From NCBI RefSeq assembly GCF_001931485.1, contig NZ_MSDV01000078.1:143493-207492 (forward strand): a stretch of 64,000 nt of DNA, in the 5' to 3' direction. The notes beneath the pieces are model-generated. The model saw nothing but the letters and a program-made list of their open reading frames with translations, did not search any database and was not told where the DNA came from. The DNA comes from Burkholderia sp. SRS-W-2-2016 (GTDB lineage: Bacteria > Pseudomonadota > Gammaproteobacteria > Burkholderiales > Burkholderiaceae). Positions 17,261 to 26,211 of the stretch are shown here, one piece after another. Numbering within the stretch: position 1 is the first letter of the stretch; each line of letters opens with the position of its first letter. The position numbers and the translations under genes are program-made.

Positions 17261-18514
17261 TCAGCGTGGGACAATTCTCGCGAGCGCCGCGTTGACCTTG
17301 AGGGTCGGCGGTTTCTCGAACGGTTCGACTACGAAGCGCTGCGCGACACCCGGCTCGAACAGCAGGCACCAGGTCGAGCCGCCGTACTGGAAAAAGCCGA
17401 GTTCGTCGCCTTTGCGCACATGCTGACCGGGGAGCGCCTCGATCATGCACGACGACACGTCCGCCATTCCGACGAACACGCAGGCCAGCTGGCCGAGCGC
17501 CGGATCGTCGGCTTCGATCACGATCACTGCGCGCGCGGCCAGTGCGGTGATATAGCCCTGCGAATCGTTCAGCCCGCTCGGGTCCTCCCCTTCGCTATCG
17601 GCGGTCGAGTAATAGCTGCCGTCCACCCCGTACGCACACACGATCTTTCCGCTCACCGGCGCGTGCCAGCGGTGATAGTTGAACGCGCTCAGATACGCCT
17701 GGTAGATCGAACCGCCTTCGAAACGTCGCGCCAGTTCCTGCTGGCGCGGCGTCAGCATGTCCTGCAGCGAATACGGCTGAGACTTGATCCAGAACGTGTC
17801 ACGCAGCTTGATGCCATGCTCGACGTTGTACGGCGTCGACTCGCACGCGCTGACGATCAGCTTCGGGTTATCCGGTTCTTCGACCGGTCGCGCGCCCGGA
17901 CGAAAGCGCCGCGTAAAGAAATCGTTCCACGACGTAAAGCCCCAATACGGTTTATCAGGATTGCAAACGAATTGCGCGAGACCGATGTGCTGGTCGGCCT
18001 GCGGGCTGAACCAGCCATCGGGCGGCGCGGTGTTCAGATGCGTGCGCGAATGCGGCCCGCTCAGGAAACCGCACCAGCAGTTCAGCACGTGCTTCAGTCG
18101 GCCGTTCAGCGCGGGATCGCGGAATAACGCGTAACCGGACGGCATGCACATCGGCCAGTCGAGCAGCGCGTTCAGCGGGCAGTGAATCAGATCGGATTCA
18201 CTGAACGGCGGCGCGTAGGTCATCAGGTAGTCGACGATCGTCATCAGTTCGCCGATCGACGCGTAGCCGAGCACGTAGCCGGCATCGCGCGCCTGCCCGA
18301 TCGCGCGCGTCAGGTCCATGCGCAGCACCGGGTCGCCGTCGATCAGCGCCGCGAGTTCTTCGACCGCGCGGGTGCGCGGCGCCTGGCCGGCGCGCTCGCG
18401 GGCTTTTTTCGCGAGATCGGTGCGGTAGCGCGCGAGGTGCGCTTCGCCGCTCGGCAGCCAGCCGCCAAGGCGCTGGCGTTCGGTAAGCGGGCTGGTCGCT
18501 GCATCCTTTGTCAT
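17261..18514 (-). CDS. Phosphatidylserine decarboxylase-family protein (PsiD-like aromatic amino acid decarboxylase type)
   Basis: A 417-residue protein of the PSD superfamily, longer than classical Psd. The N-terminal ~150 residues (LARYRTDLAKKARERAG, ELMTIVDYLMTYAPPFSESD) fit the PSDC domain. The catalytic part has DPDKPYWGFTSWNDFFTRRF-like text near 195, FNYHRWHAPVSGKIV near 290 and the self-cleavage motif GGST in FQYGGSTWCLLFE near 385, where Ser becomes the pyruvoyl group. This architecture is shared with fungal PsiD tryptophan decarboxylase, so the substrate may be an amino acid rather than a phospholipid. GAAGGA before the ATG at 18514 fixes the start. It sits 59 bases downstream of the flavoprotein gene, same strand. 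Confidence 0.8.
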   Translation of the reverse strand: MTKDAATSPLTERQRLGGWLPSGEAHLARYRTDLAKKARERAGQAPRTRAVEELAALIDGDPVLRMDLTRAIGQARDAGYVLGYASIGELMTIVDYLMTYAPPFSESDLIHCPLNALLDWPMCMPSGYALFRDPALNGRLKHVLNCWCGFLSGPHSRTHLNTAPPDGWFSPQADQHIGLAQFVCNPDKPYWGFTSWNDFFTRRFRPGARPVEEPDNPKLIVSACESTPYNVEHGIKLRDTFWIKSQPYSLQDMLTPRQQELARRFEGGSIYQAYLSAFNYHRWHAPVSGKIVCAYGVDGSYYSTADSEGEDPSGLNDSQGYITALAARAVIVIEADDPALGQLACVFVGMADVSSCMIEALPGQHVRKGDELGFFQYGGSTWCLLFEPGVAQRFVVEPFEKPPTLKVNAALARIVPR

Positions 18515-18573
18515 GCGTGGTCCTTCTTCTGGTTGCTCATTTCGCGGACTTAATGCGCGCTTCACCGGCTCGG

Positions 18574-19677
18574 TCATTTGGGGCGGGGCGCGTGGAGTTC
18601 CGTGTCGGGCTCTTTCCTGCCGTCCCGAACCTGCTCCACGCAATTCGCGACCGCCTCAGCCACGTTCGCGACTTCCCGCTGCATGTCCTCGTCGCGATCG
18701 AACGTCTCGTGGCTCGTCGCATACGGCTCGTAATAGCCGATAAAACGATCGAGCCGCGACTTCGCGCCGGACTCGATGAAACCCATCCAGTCGAGCCAGT
18801 CGGACAGCGCGCGCCGCGTGCTTTCGATGCCGGCCACGTCGCCGTGCACGACCACGCCGTACGCGCGGCCGGCCAGATGCTTTGGATAGTCCCAGCCCGC
18901 GAGTTCGAGCCGTTTCGCCGCTTCGGCATCCTTGCCGTGCGTCGACGTCGGATCGGGGTTGCCGCCGTCCGCGCAGACGAGACGGTCCATCAGCAGCTTC
19001 AGCGGACTCGCCACCTGGTACCAGTAGACCGGCGTGACGAACATTACGCCGTGACAGGCGGCGAAACGCTCGTAGATCTCATTCATCCAGTCGTTGACCA
19101 GACCGAGCGAATGATTCGGATAGCAGCTGCATGGCCAGTGACACAGCGGCATCGCAGTCGATACGCAGCCCTTGCACGGATGGATGTGCAGGTCGCGATC
19201 CGAAGTCAGAAGCGACAGGTCGAGAAAATCGACCTCATAGGCGCGTCGCTCCAGCGCCTGCTGCGCGATCTTCGCGAGCCGGAAACTCTTCGACATCTCG
19301 CTCGGGCACGTATAGTCGTTTCGCGACGATGCGTTGACGATCAGCACCCGCGAGCAGCTCGCCGGATCGCGCTGCTTCGCTTCGGCCGCCTTGATGCGCT
19401 CGCTCGCCGCGCGCCATTCGACCGACAGGTCGTAGTCCGGGTCCGCGAAGCCGGGACCGGCTTTGGCGTTGAGCGGCGATTTACGCCCGTGCGAGTACGC
19501 GTCCCATGCGATCGCTTCGAGCCGCGCGAGCGCTTCGCCTTCCTGACGAAACGCCGGATCGTAGAAACGGGCGATGAAGCGCTCGCGAAACGCGTCACGC
19601 GACATCGGTTCGGTCACTTGCCCGCGGCGAACTTCCACGGTGCGGACGTGAGGGGGCGGTTTGGACGTTGGGCTCAT
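18574..19677 (-). CDS. Flavodoxin-fold NAD(P)H-dependent oxidoreductase with N-terminal extension
   Basis: A 367-residue protein. About 105 N-terminal residues of helical character (EPMSRDAFRERFIARFYDPA) precede a flavodoxin-like reductase domain: RVLIVNASSRNDYTCPSEMS, HPCKGCVSTAMPLCHWPC near 175, and VMFVTPVYWYQVASPLKLLM near 215. The C-rich CKGC...CHWPCSC cluster is unusual and might bind a metal or form disulfides. It is upstream of the PSD-like gene on the same strand, with a 59-base gap, so they are likely co-transcribed. The flavin reductase fold is firm; the substrate is unknown. Confidence 0.75.
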   Translation of the reverse strand: MSPTSKPPPHVRTVEVRRGQVTEPMSRDAFRERFIARFYDPAFRQEGEALARLEAIAWDAYSHGRKSPLNAKAGPGFADPDYDLSVEWRAASERIKAAEAKQRDPASCSRVLIVNASSRNDYTCPSEMSKSFRLAKIAQQALERRAYEVDFLDLSLLTSDRDLHIHPCKGCVSTAMPLCHWPCSCYPNHSLGLVNDWMNEIYERFAACHGVMFVTPVYWYQVASPLKLLMDRLVCADGGNPDPTSTHGKDAEAAKRLELAGWDYPKHLAGRAYGVVVHGDVAGIESTRRALSDWLDWMGFIESGAKSRLDRFIGYYEPYATSHETFDRDEDMQREVANVAEAVANCVEQVRDGRKEPDTELHAPRPK

Positions 19678-19878
19678 GGCGGTGGGTGCATCGGCGATTC
19701 GCCGTGCGGGCGAGACAGGGGTTGAACCGCTGGGTCAGCAAGCGATGTACCTACGCAACTTCGCGCACCGCACGCCGCGCGGAACAGTGCTTGCTCGGCC
19801 CCGCCAACCGGAATCGCTACGAGTGAGCGTTCCGTCTGCGCACTTCCGTGCATTCATCGCCAACCGTGGTCGCCCCGC

Positions 19879-20625
19879 ATGACATCGAAAAATCCACGCC
19901 TGCTCGTTGTCTCGCCGCATCTCGACGATGCGGTGCTCAGTTGCGGCCTGTTGCTGGCGGCGCACCCGGGCACGACCGTTTGCACCGTGTTCACCGCGCC
20001 GCCCGCGCAAAACATCACGACCGACTGGGACCGGCAATCCGGCTTTGCCGATGCCTTCGAAGCGATGCACGCGCGCAAGGCGGAAGACCTCGAAGCGATC
20101 GCGGCGCTCGGCTCGCGCGCGGTGCATTTGCCGTTTTGCGACGCGCAATACGATGCGACGCCGGAACTGGCCACTCTGTCTGCTGCGCTGGAACAAACCG
20201 TCTCCGAGATCGAGCCGACCCATCTAATGATGCCGCTGGGCCTGTTTCATTCGGATCATCTGCTGGTGTCCGAGGCCTGTCTGAATCTGCTGGAACGCGC
20301 TCGCGCGATTAGCTTGCTCGCGTATGAAGACGTGCCCTATCGCCATATGGCCGGCACCGTGCAGCAGCGTTTGTGCGATCTCGTGCGCCGCGGCGTTCTC
20401 GCTGACGCACCGGATAGGTCAGATTTTTTCAGCGCGCAGCAGGATGTGCGCGTCAAACGCGCCGCGGTGGAGAGCTATCGCAGTCAGATGCGCGCGTTCG
20501 GCCCCCACGGCCGCGCGAACCTCTATTCGGAAGAGCGCTACTGGCAGCTGCGCGTCGCGGCCAAAGCAGACTGCCTGCGTGTGCGGGGCATAACGCTTGC
20601 TGAGCCGTCGCTGCCCGTCCGCTGA
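19879..20625 (+). CDS. PIG-L family sugar N-deacetylase
   Basis: A 248-residue LmbE/PIG-L protein, a zinc hydrolase removing acetyl groups from N-acetyl sugars. The metal site is RLLVVSPHLDDAVLSCG (PHxDD) near residue 10 and GLFHSDHLLVSEAC (HxxH) near 122. It opens the glycan cluster, followed 14 bases later by a GT2 gene on the same strand. The likely role is deacetylating GlcNAc or another amino sugar in a glycolipid or precursor. It is divergent from the flavoprotein gene, with about 200 bases of shared promoter region. Confidence 0.88.
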   Translation: MTSKNPRLLVVSPHLDDAVLSCGLLLAAHPGTTVCTVFTAPPAQNITTDWDRQSGFADAFEAMHARKAEDLEAIAALGSRAVHLPFCDAQYDATPELATLSAALEQTVSEIEPTHLMMPLGLFHSDHLLVSEACLNLLERARAISLLAYEDVPYRHMAGTVQQRLCDLVRRGVLADAPDRSDFFSAQQDVRVKRAAVESYRSQMRAFGPHGRANLYSEERYWQLRVAAKADCLRVRGITLAEPSLPVR

Positions 20626-20639
20626 AGCGAACTCATAAC

Positions 20640-21614
20640 ATGGATAGAAAACCCGCTAAGCCGCGCATTTCCATCGTCGTGCTCACTTATAACCGCGTCG
20701 ATGAATTGCTCGCCACGCTCGCACGTCTTCTCGCACTGCCCGATAATCCGCCAATTTTCGTCGCCGATAACGGTTCGACCGACAACACGGTTGCGCGCGT
20801 TAATGCGTCGTTTCCCGAAGTGCGCGTAGTCCAATGCGGCGGCAATCTCGGCGCGGCCGGGCGCAATCATGCGGCAGCGTGTGTTGAGACCGATTACGTA
20901 GCGTTCTGCGACGACGACACCTGGTGGGCGCCCGGCTCGCTCGAACGCGCGGTGCAACTGCTCGATGCGTGGCCGCGGGTCGGCGTGCTGAACGCACGCG
21001 TCGCAGTCGGCGGAAACAATGCGACCGATCCGACCTGCGTGGCGATGCGCGCGAGCCCTCTAGTTAGCGATGAGCTACCGGGGCCCGCGCTGATCGGTTA
21101 TATGGCCGGCGCATGCGTGTTTCGCACCGCGTTGTTTCGCGAGGTGGGCGGCTATGAATCGCGGCTTTTTATCGGCGGCGAAGAAGCGCTCGTGTCGCTC
21201 GATGTGCTCGCGCCCGGTCATGCGATCGTCTATTGCGATCAGTTGACCGTGCATCATCATCCGTCTCCGGCACGCGATAGTGCGCTGCGGCGGCGCATGC
21301 TCGCGCGTAATGCGGCGTGGACCGCGTGGCTGCGATTGCCGGCGCGCGAAGCGACGAGCGCGACGCTGCACGCGGTCAGGATGTTCGCGCAGGAGCGCAC
21401 GGTGGTGCGCGATGGAATCGAGCTAGTGCGCGGACTGGGGTGGGCGTTCAGGCGACGCCGGGTCGTGCCGGCGCGGGTGCTGAATATGCGGGAACGGGTA
21501 CGGGTAGCGGAGCGGGAAGTCGAGGTCGCGGCACGCAATGCCGAGGCGAACGTCGCGGCGCAAGCGCAAGCCGAGGCTCGACGCGCCCCTCACAACGTCG
21601 ACGCGCAAACCTGA
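20640..21614 (+). CDS. Family 2 glycosyltransferase
   Basis: A 324-residue GT-A enzyme. RISIVVLTYNRVDELLATLA is the N-terminal nucleotide-binding strand, VADNGSTDNT the second motif, VAFCDDDTWWAPGSLERAV the DXD metal site near residue 94, and GGYESRLFIGGEEALVSLDV the acceptor/base region. The C-terminal ~60 residues are Arg/Ala-rich and coiled-coil-like (ERVRVAEREVEVAARN). It follows the PIG-L gene closely and converges on the ABC fusion gene. Sugar and acceptor are unknown. Confidence 0.88.
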   Translation: MDRKPAKPRISIVVLTYNRVDELLATLARLLALPDNPPIFVADNGSTDNTVARVNASFPEVRVVQCGGNLGAAGRNHAAACVETDYVAFCDDDTWWAPGSLERAVQLLDAWPRVGVLNARVAVGGNNATDPTCVAMRASPLVSDELPGPALIGYMAGACVFRTALFREVGGYESRLFIGGEEALVSLDVLAPGHAIVYCDQLTVHHHPSPARDSALRRRMLARNAAWTAWLRLPAREATSATLHAVRMFAQERTVVRDGIELVRGLGWAFRRRRVVPARVLNMRERVRVAEREVEVAARNAEANVAAQAQAEARRAPHNVDAQT

Positions 21615-21674
21615 TCTTGTCGCGCGTCGCGGGAGGGATCGTATATCGCCAGGGTTCGCGCCCCCCGCTTGTGG

Positions 21675-24386
21675 CTACTCGTAACACTCTTGGGTTGCAT
21701 CCGCGCCCGAGTCGCCACCCGCCAACCGCCGTATCGCCGCGATCAACTCATCCGGCGACACCGGCTTGTGCAAATGCGCATCGAACCCGGCGCTTTGCGA
21801 CCGCCGCGAATCCACCGCCCCGGTGTAGCCGGTCACCGCGATCGCCGGCAAACGCCCGCCCACCAGCGACGGCCGCGCCGCTTCCAGCTCGCGCAACGCC
21901 CGCAGCACCTGATAACCGTCCTCATCGGCCAGCACGATGTCGCACAGCAGCACCCGCGGCCATTGCGCCGCATCGTGCGCGCGCAGCCAGTCGAGTGCTT
22001 CGTTCCCCGAAGCAAACAGCGCCACCCGCGCGCCGCTCATGCTCAACACCGCTTCGAGCGCATCGCGCGCTTCCTCCTGATCGTCGATCGCCATCACGAA
22101 CACCCCGTCGAGCGGCGCGGCGACCGGCTCCGTTCGCGACGCGCCATACTCAGCCGCAGTGGGCGCCGGCGGTCCCACATCGGCCACCGTGCGCAACGGC
22201 AGCATCGCCACATATGCGAGCCGTCCTTGCAGCGGCATCAGCGAAAAGCTGCCGCCCGCCGCCGCGAGCGCGCGTTCCATCTGCCGCGCGGCGGCCAGCG
22301 ACAACTCGGCCGGCCGGCCCGCCATCCCATGCACGCTGACCCACGCATGATTGCCGTGCCGCTCCGCGCGCAGCGCGATCCGCTGGCCGGCACTCGCCTG
22401 CTCGATCTCATCGCGGCACAGCTCCGCGATCAGCGGCTGCAATACGCCCGGGTCGCCGGTCACGCGCAATTCCTTTTCGGTCGGCTCCGCGTACAGCACC
22501 ACGCCGCGCGCGGCGATCTCGTCGTGCAGCGCATCGATCACGCCGGCCGTCAGCGCGCTGATGCTCACCGATTGCGCGGTCAGCCGGCGCTGCGCGTGCT
22601 CCAGTTCGCCCTGCTGCCATTGCAGCGACCACATCTTCGCGTACACGCCGTCGCGCGCGAGTAGCTCGCAATGCATCCCCTGCTCGACGAGATGGCCGTG
22701 CTCCATCACGAGAATCCAGTCCGCGTCGACCACGGTGCTGAGCCGGTGCGCGATGACGATCGTCGTGCGGCCCTCGGCGAGCCGCGTCAGTTCGGTCTGG
22801 ATCGCGCGCTCGGAGCGCGTGTCGAGCGCCGAGGTCGCTTCGTCGAACACGATGATGCGCGGGTCCTTCAGGATCGCGCGCGCAATCGCGATACGTTGCC
22901 GCTCGCCGCCCGACAAGCGCACGCCGCGCTCGCCGACGCGGGTGTCGTAATGATCGGGCAAGCGCTCGATGAATTCGTCCAGTTGCGCTGCGCGCGCCGC
23001 GCGCACCACGTCCGCGCGCGTCGCCGACGGTCGCCCGTACGCGATGTTGTAGGCGATCGTTTCGTTGAACAGCACCGTATCCTGCGGCACGATGCCGATC
23101 GCCTCGCGCAGACTGCGCTGCGTGACCGACGCCAGATCCTGGCCGTCGATGCGGATCGCGCCGTGTTCCGGCCGATACAGCCGGAACAGCAGCTTCACGA
23201 GCGTCGATTTGCCGGAGCCGCTGCCGCCGACCACCGCGAGCGTATTGCCCGGATGCACCTGGAAATTGACATCGCGCAGCACCCGGCGCGCGGCGTCGTA
23301 GCCGAAGTCGACGTGCTCGAACTCGATCCTGCCCTGCGTGACCGTCAAAGGCTGCGCGTCGCGCGCGTCGATGTCCTCGCCGGTGCGGCCGCGCGCGGCC
23401 AGAATCACGAACATTCGTTCGACGTTGACGAGCGCGTCGTTGGTCTCGCGAAACACGAAGCCGAGCGTGTTCAGCGGCATGCAGATCTGGATCAGATACG
23501 CGTTCACCAGGATCAGATCGCCGACGCTCATCGTGCCCGCCATCACGTGCTGCGCGGCGAGCAGCATCACCGCGGCGACGCCGAGCGCGATCACCGCGCT
23601 CTGGCCGACGTGCAGCGCGGTCAACGCCTTCTGATTGGCGATGCGCGCATGGACCCATTTTTCCAGTACGTCGCCGAGCCGGCCGGTTTCGCTTTCTTCG
23701 GTCGCGAAGTACTTGACCGTGTCGTAATTCAACAGGCTATCGACCAGCCGGCCGTCCGATTGCGCTTCGAGCTGGTTCACCGCGCGCTGGAACGCGACGC
23801 GCCGGCGGGTGAAAACGTACGTATAGACCGCATACACGACGCAGGTCGCCGCGATCGCGAGCATGAATTCGCGCGCGTAGTTGTGAACCATGATGCCGAC
23901 GATCACCGCGATCTCGAACACGGTCGGCACGATCGTGAAGAGCGCTGTGCCGAGCAGAAAGCCGATCCCGTCGGCGCCTTTCTGCACGTCGCGCACGATC
24001 GCGCCGGTCTCGCGGCCCGCGTGAAAGCGCGCGCTGAGCTTGTGCAGATGCGCGAAGGTCCGCTCGGTCAACGCCGCGACTGTACGCTGCACGACCCCAC
24101 TGAACACCACGTCGCGCGCCTCGTTCAGCGCATCGCCGAAAAACCGCAGCAGCGCATACGCGAGCACCAGAAAAACCGGAAATAACGCATGTTCGAGCGG
24201 GTGGCCGAGTTCATCGACGATGTGCTTGAGCGTCAGCGGCATCAGCACCGTTGCCAGCCGCGCGGCGATCATCAACGCCATCGCGGCGACTGTTTGTCCG
24301 CGATAGCGCCACACCGCGTGCGCGAGATCGCCGAAGATTCTGCGGGTCAATAACGAGCGAGGCAGTGACGGGGCAGAGTTCGGCAT
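21675..24386 (-). CDS. ABC exporter (Atm1-like) fused to a degenerate HATPase domain and a receiver domain
   Basis: A 903-residue chimera. Residues ~1-330 form a six-helix exporter domain like Atm1/HMT1 half-transporters (LMPLTLKHIVDELGHPLEHA, LLNYDTVKYFATEE). Residues ~355-590 are a complete ATPase: Walker A GGSGSGKST, signature LSGGERQRIAIARA, Walker B IIVFDEATSALD and switch His AHRLST. Residues ~600-750 resemble a histidine-kinase ATPase domain (DPGVLQPLIAELCRDE where the N-box should be, LAAARQMERALAAAGGSFSL as the last G-box) but lack the key Asn and glycines. Residues ~770-895 are an intact receiver (VLLCDIVLADEDG, HLHKPVSPDEL). Half-size exporters are about 600 residues. It opposes the glycan cluster, suggesting export of its product, with phospho-control inferred. 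Confidence 0.9.
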   Translation of the reverse strand: MPNSAPSLPRSLLTRRIFGDLAHAVWRYRGQTVAAMALMIAARLATVLMPLTLKHIVDELGHPLEHALFPVFLVLAYALLRFFGDALNEARDVVFSGVVQRTVAALTERTFAHLHKLSARFHAGRETGAIVRDVQKGADGIGFLLGTALFTIVPTVFEIAVIVGIMVHNYAREFMLAIAATCVVYAVYTYVFTRRRVAFQRAVNQLEAQSDGRLVDSLLNYDTVKYFATEESETGRLGDVLEKWVHARIANQKALTALHVGQSAVIALGVAAVMLLAAQHVMAGTMSVGDLILVNAYLIQICMPLNTLGFVFRETNDALVNVERMFVILAARGRTGEDIDARDAQPLTVTQGRIEFEHVDFGYDAARRVLRDVNFQVHPGNTLAVVGGSGSGKSTLVKLLFRLYRPEHGAIRIDGQDLASVTQRSLREAIGIVPQDTVLFNETIAYNIAYGRPSATRADVVRAARAAQLDEFIERLPDHYDTRVGERGVRLSGGERQRIAIARAILKDPRIIVFDEATSALDTRSERAIQTELTRLAEGRTTIVIAHRLSTVVDADWILVMEHGHLVEQGMHCELLARDGVYAKMWSLQWQQGELEHAQRRLTAQSVSISALTAGVIDALHDEIAARGVVLYAEPTEKELRVTGDPGVLQPLIAELCRDEIEQASAGQRIALRAERHGNHAWVSVHGMAGRPAELSLAAARQMERALAAAGGSFSLMPLQGRLAYVAMLPLRTVADVGPPAPTAAEYGASRTEPVAAPLDGVFVMAIDDQEEARDALEAVLSMSGARVALFASGNEALDWLRAHDAAQWPRVLLCDIVLADEDGYQVLRALRELEAARPSLVGGRLPAIAVTGYTGAVDSRRSQSAGFDAHLHKPVSPDELIAAIRRLAGGDSGADATQECYE

Positions 24387-24808
24387 GAGTGCTTGATGAA
24401 GGCCTATGCAAAGGGCCCAGGGCGGAAAAGATTGCGGACGAGGCTTGAGCGCAGCAAGCAGCGCTCCCGCGCGTCGGCAAAAACGCCTCGCCGCAATGCG
24501 CGCGCAACGATGCCTCGCTTACATGAGCCCTTCAAGCGCGCCCTTCAATCATCGTAGTCCTTAGATTCGGCGCACCGCTTCGCTTTTACACAGTGCTGTG
24601 TAGAAACAGGGAACGCCACAGCGGTTCTCCGCAGCGCCGCATCCGCAAGCGCGTCCGGGCGGCCCCACGTTGCAGCGTTCGGGCGCATTCCATTCGCCGC
24701 GTATCGCGACCCGCTACGCGCGCCAATCACCCCAGTGGCACACCACATGCTCGGCGCCGTTCAGCACCGTTACGACTCCGTCACTGCCCCTCTCGCGAAG
24801 GAATGCCA
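24387..24808. promoter_or_regulatory. Divergent promoter region between the ABC fusion and the GT4 gene
   Basis: About 420 bases without a gene. It includes a perfect inverted repeat, TACACAG-TG-CTGTGTA at 24587-24602, the most operator-like sequence in the gap. Both flanking genes point away from it. Confidence 0.45.
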
Positions 24809-26116
24809 ATGAAAATCGCTCTAATCAGTGAACACGCGTCGCCTCTCGCTGTCGCCGGCGGCGTCGATAGCGGCGGACAGAACATCTATGTCGCGAACGT
24901 CGCGCGTCAACTGGTCGAGATGGGTCACCAGGTCGACGTATTCACGCGCCGCGACCGCGCGCTGGTCCCGCTGAGCGTCGTCATGGACGGCGCGCGCGTG
25001 ATCCATGTGCCGGCGGGGCCGCCGCGGCAACTGCCGAAGGAACGTCTGCTGCCGTTCATGGACGAATTCGCCGCGTTCCTGATCGACTTCTTTCGCCGCG
25101 AGGAGCAGCCGTACGACGTGATGCACGCGAACTTCTTCATGTCGGGCCTTGCCGCGCTGAAGGTCAAGGACGCGCTCGGCGTGCCGCTGGTCACGACGTT
25201 CCATGCGCTCGGCCGCGTGCGGCGGATCCACCAGGGCGCCGACGACGGCTTTCCCGATGCACGCTTTGCAATCGAAGACGAACTGGTCGCGCGCTCGGAT
25301 GTGGTCGTCGCCGAATGTCCGCAGGACGAAGCCGATCTGCTCGAACACTACCGCGCCGATCCCGCGCGCATCGAGATCGTGCCGTGCGGTTTCGACGCCG
25401 ACGAGTTCCGGCCGGTCGAACGCGCGGCGGCCCGCGACGCGCTTGGCTGGCGCCACGACGAATTCATCGTGTTGCAGCTGGGCCGGCTCGTGCAGCGCAA
25501 GGGCATCGACAACGTGGTGCGCGGCGTCGGTGTGCTGAAGCAGACCTATCGCGCGCCGGCCCGGCTGTATGTGGTTGGCGGCAATTCGGATGCGCCCAAC
25601 GAGATCGCCACGCCGGAGATCGCGCGGCTGCGCGGAATCGCGCGCGAATGCGGGGTCGCGGACGAGACCTGTTTCGTCGGCCGGCGCGGACGCGCGCGGC
25701 TGCGCGAGTACTACAGCGCGGCCGACGTATTCGTGACGACACCGTGGTACGAGCCGTTCGGCATCACGCCGGTCGAGGCGATGGCGTGCGCGACGCCGGT
25801 GATCGGCGCCGACGTCGGCGGCATTCGCTATACGGTGGCCGACGGCCTGACCGGCTTCCTGGTGCCGCCGCGCGATCCGCATCTGCTCGCCGCGCGTTTG
25901 CAGCAGTTGCGGCGCGATCCGGTGCTCGCCGCGCGAATGGGCGAAGCGGGCCTCGAACGCGCGCGCGCATTATTCACGTGGCGTGGGGTCGGCGCATCGC
26001 TTGCGCAGCTTTATGCGCGCGTGGCGCGGCTCGTGCCGGCGAAAGATGCGGTCGATACGCACGCGCAGCGCGCGGATGAACCGCTGCGCGCGGCGGGCGG
26101 CGCGGCGTTCCGTTGA
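24809..26116 (+). CDS. Family 4 glycosyltransferase
   Basis: A 435-residue GT-B enzyme starting MKIALISEHASPLAVAGGVD. The nucleotide-sugar loop SGGQNIYVANVARQLVEMGH is like sucrose-phosphate synthase and MshA-type enzymes. The C-terminal donor site is complete: LQLGRLVQRKGIDNVVRG near 235, then TTPWYEPFGITPVEAMACAT with the Glu pair near 330. AAGGA eight bases upstream favours the ATG at 24809 over one two codons earlier. It begins the long forward operon of the glycan cluster; the HAD phosphatase gene follows after 95 bases. Confidence 0.9.
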   Translation: MKIALISEHASPLAVAGGVDSGGQNIYVANVARQLVEMGHQVDVFTRRDRALVPLSVVMDGARVIHVPAGPPRQLPKERLLPFMDEFAAFLIDFFRREEQPYDVMHANFFMSGLAALKVKDALGVPLVTTFHALGRVRRIHQGADDGFPDARFAIEDELVARSDVVVAECPQDEADLLEHYRADPARIEIVPCGFDADEFRPVERAAARDALGWRHDEFIVLQLGRLVQRKGIDNVVRGVGVLKQTYRAPARLYVVGGNSDAPNEIATPEIARLRGIARECGVADETCFVGRRGRARLREYYSAADVFVTTPWYEPFGITPVEAMACATPVIGADVGGIRYTVADGLTGFLVPPRDPHLLAARLQQLRRDPVLAARMGEAGLERARALFTWRGVGASLAQLYARVARLVPAKDAVDTHAQRADEPLRAAGGAAFR

Positions 26117-26211
26117 GTGTCGCGACGCGTGCGCCGCGCGAGCGACGCAGTGGCAGTGCAAGTCTCGGCGCCAGGAGTCGCGCTGACTTCCACCCCCTAC
26201 ACACGAACACC

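Noticed and set aside
22408..24185. Long open frames opposite and alongside the ABC fusion gene
   Set aside because: Arg/His-rich shadow frames typical of high-GC coding DNA, without family motifs or start signals.
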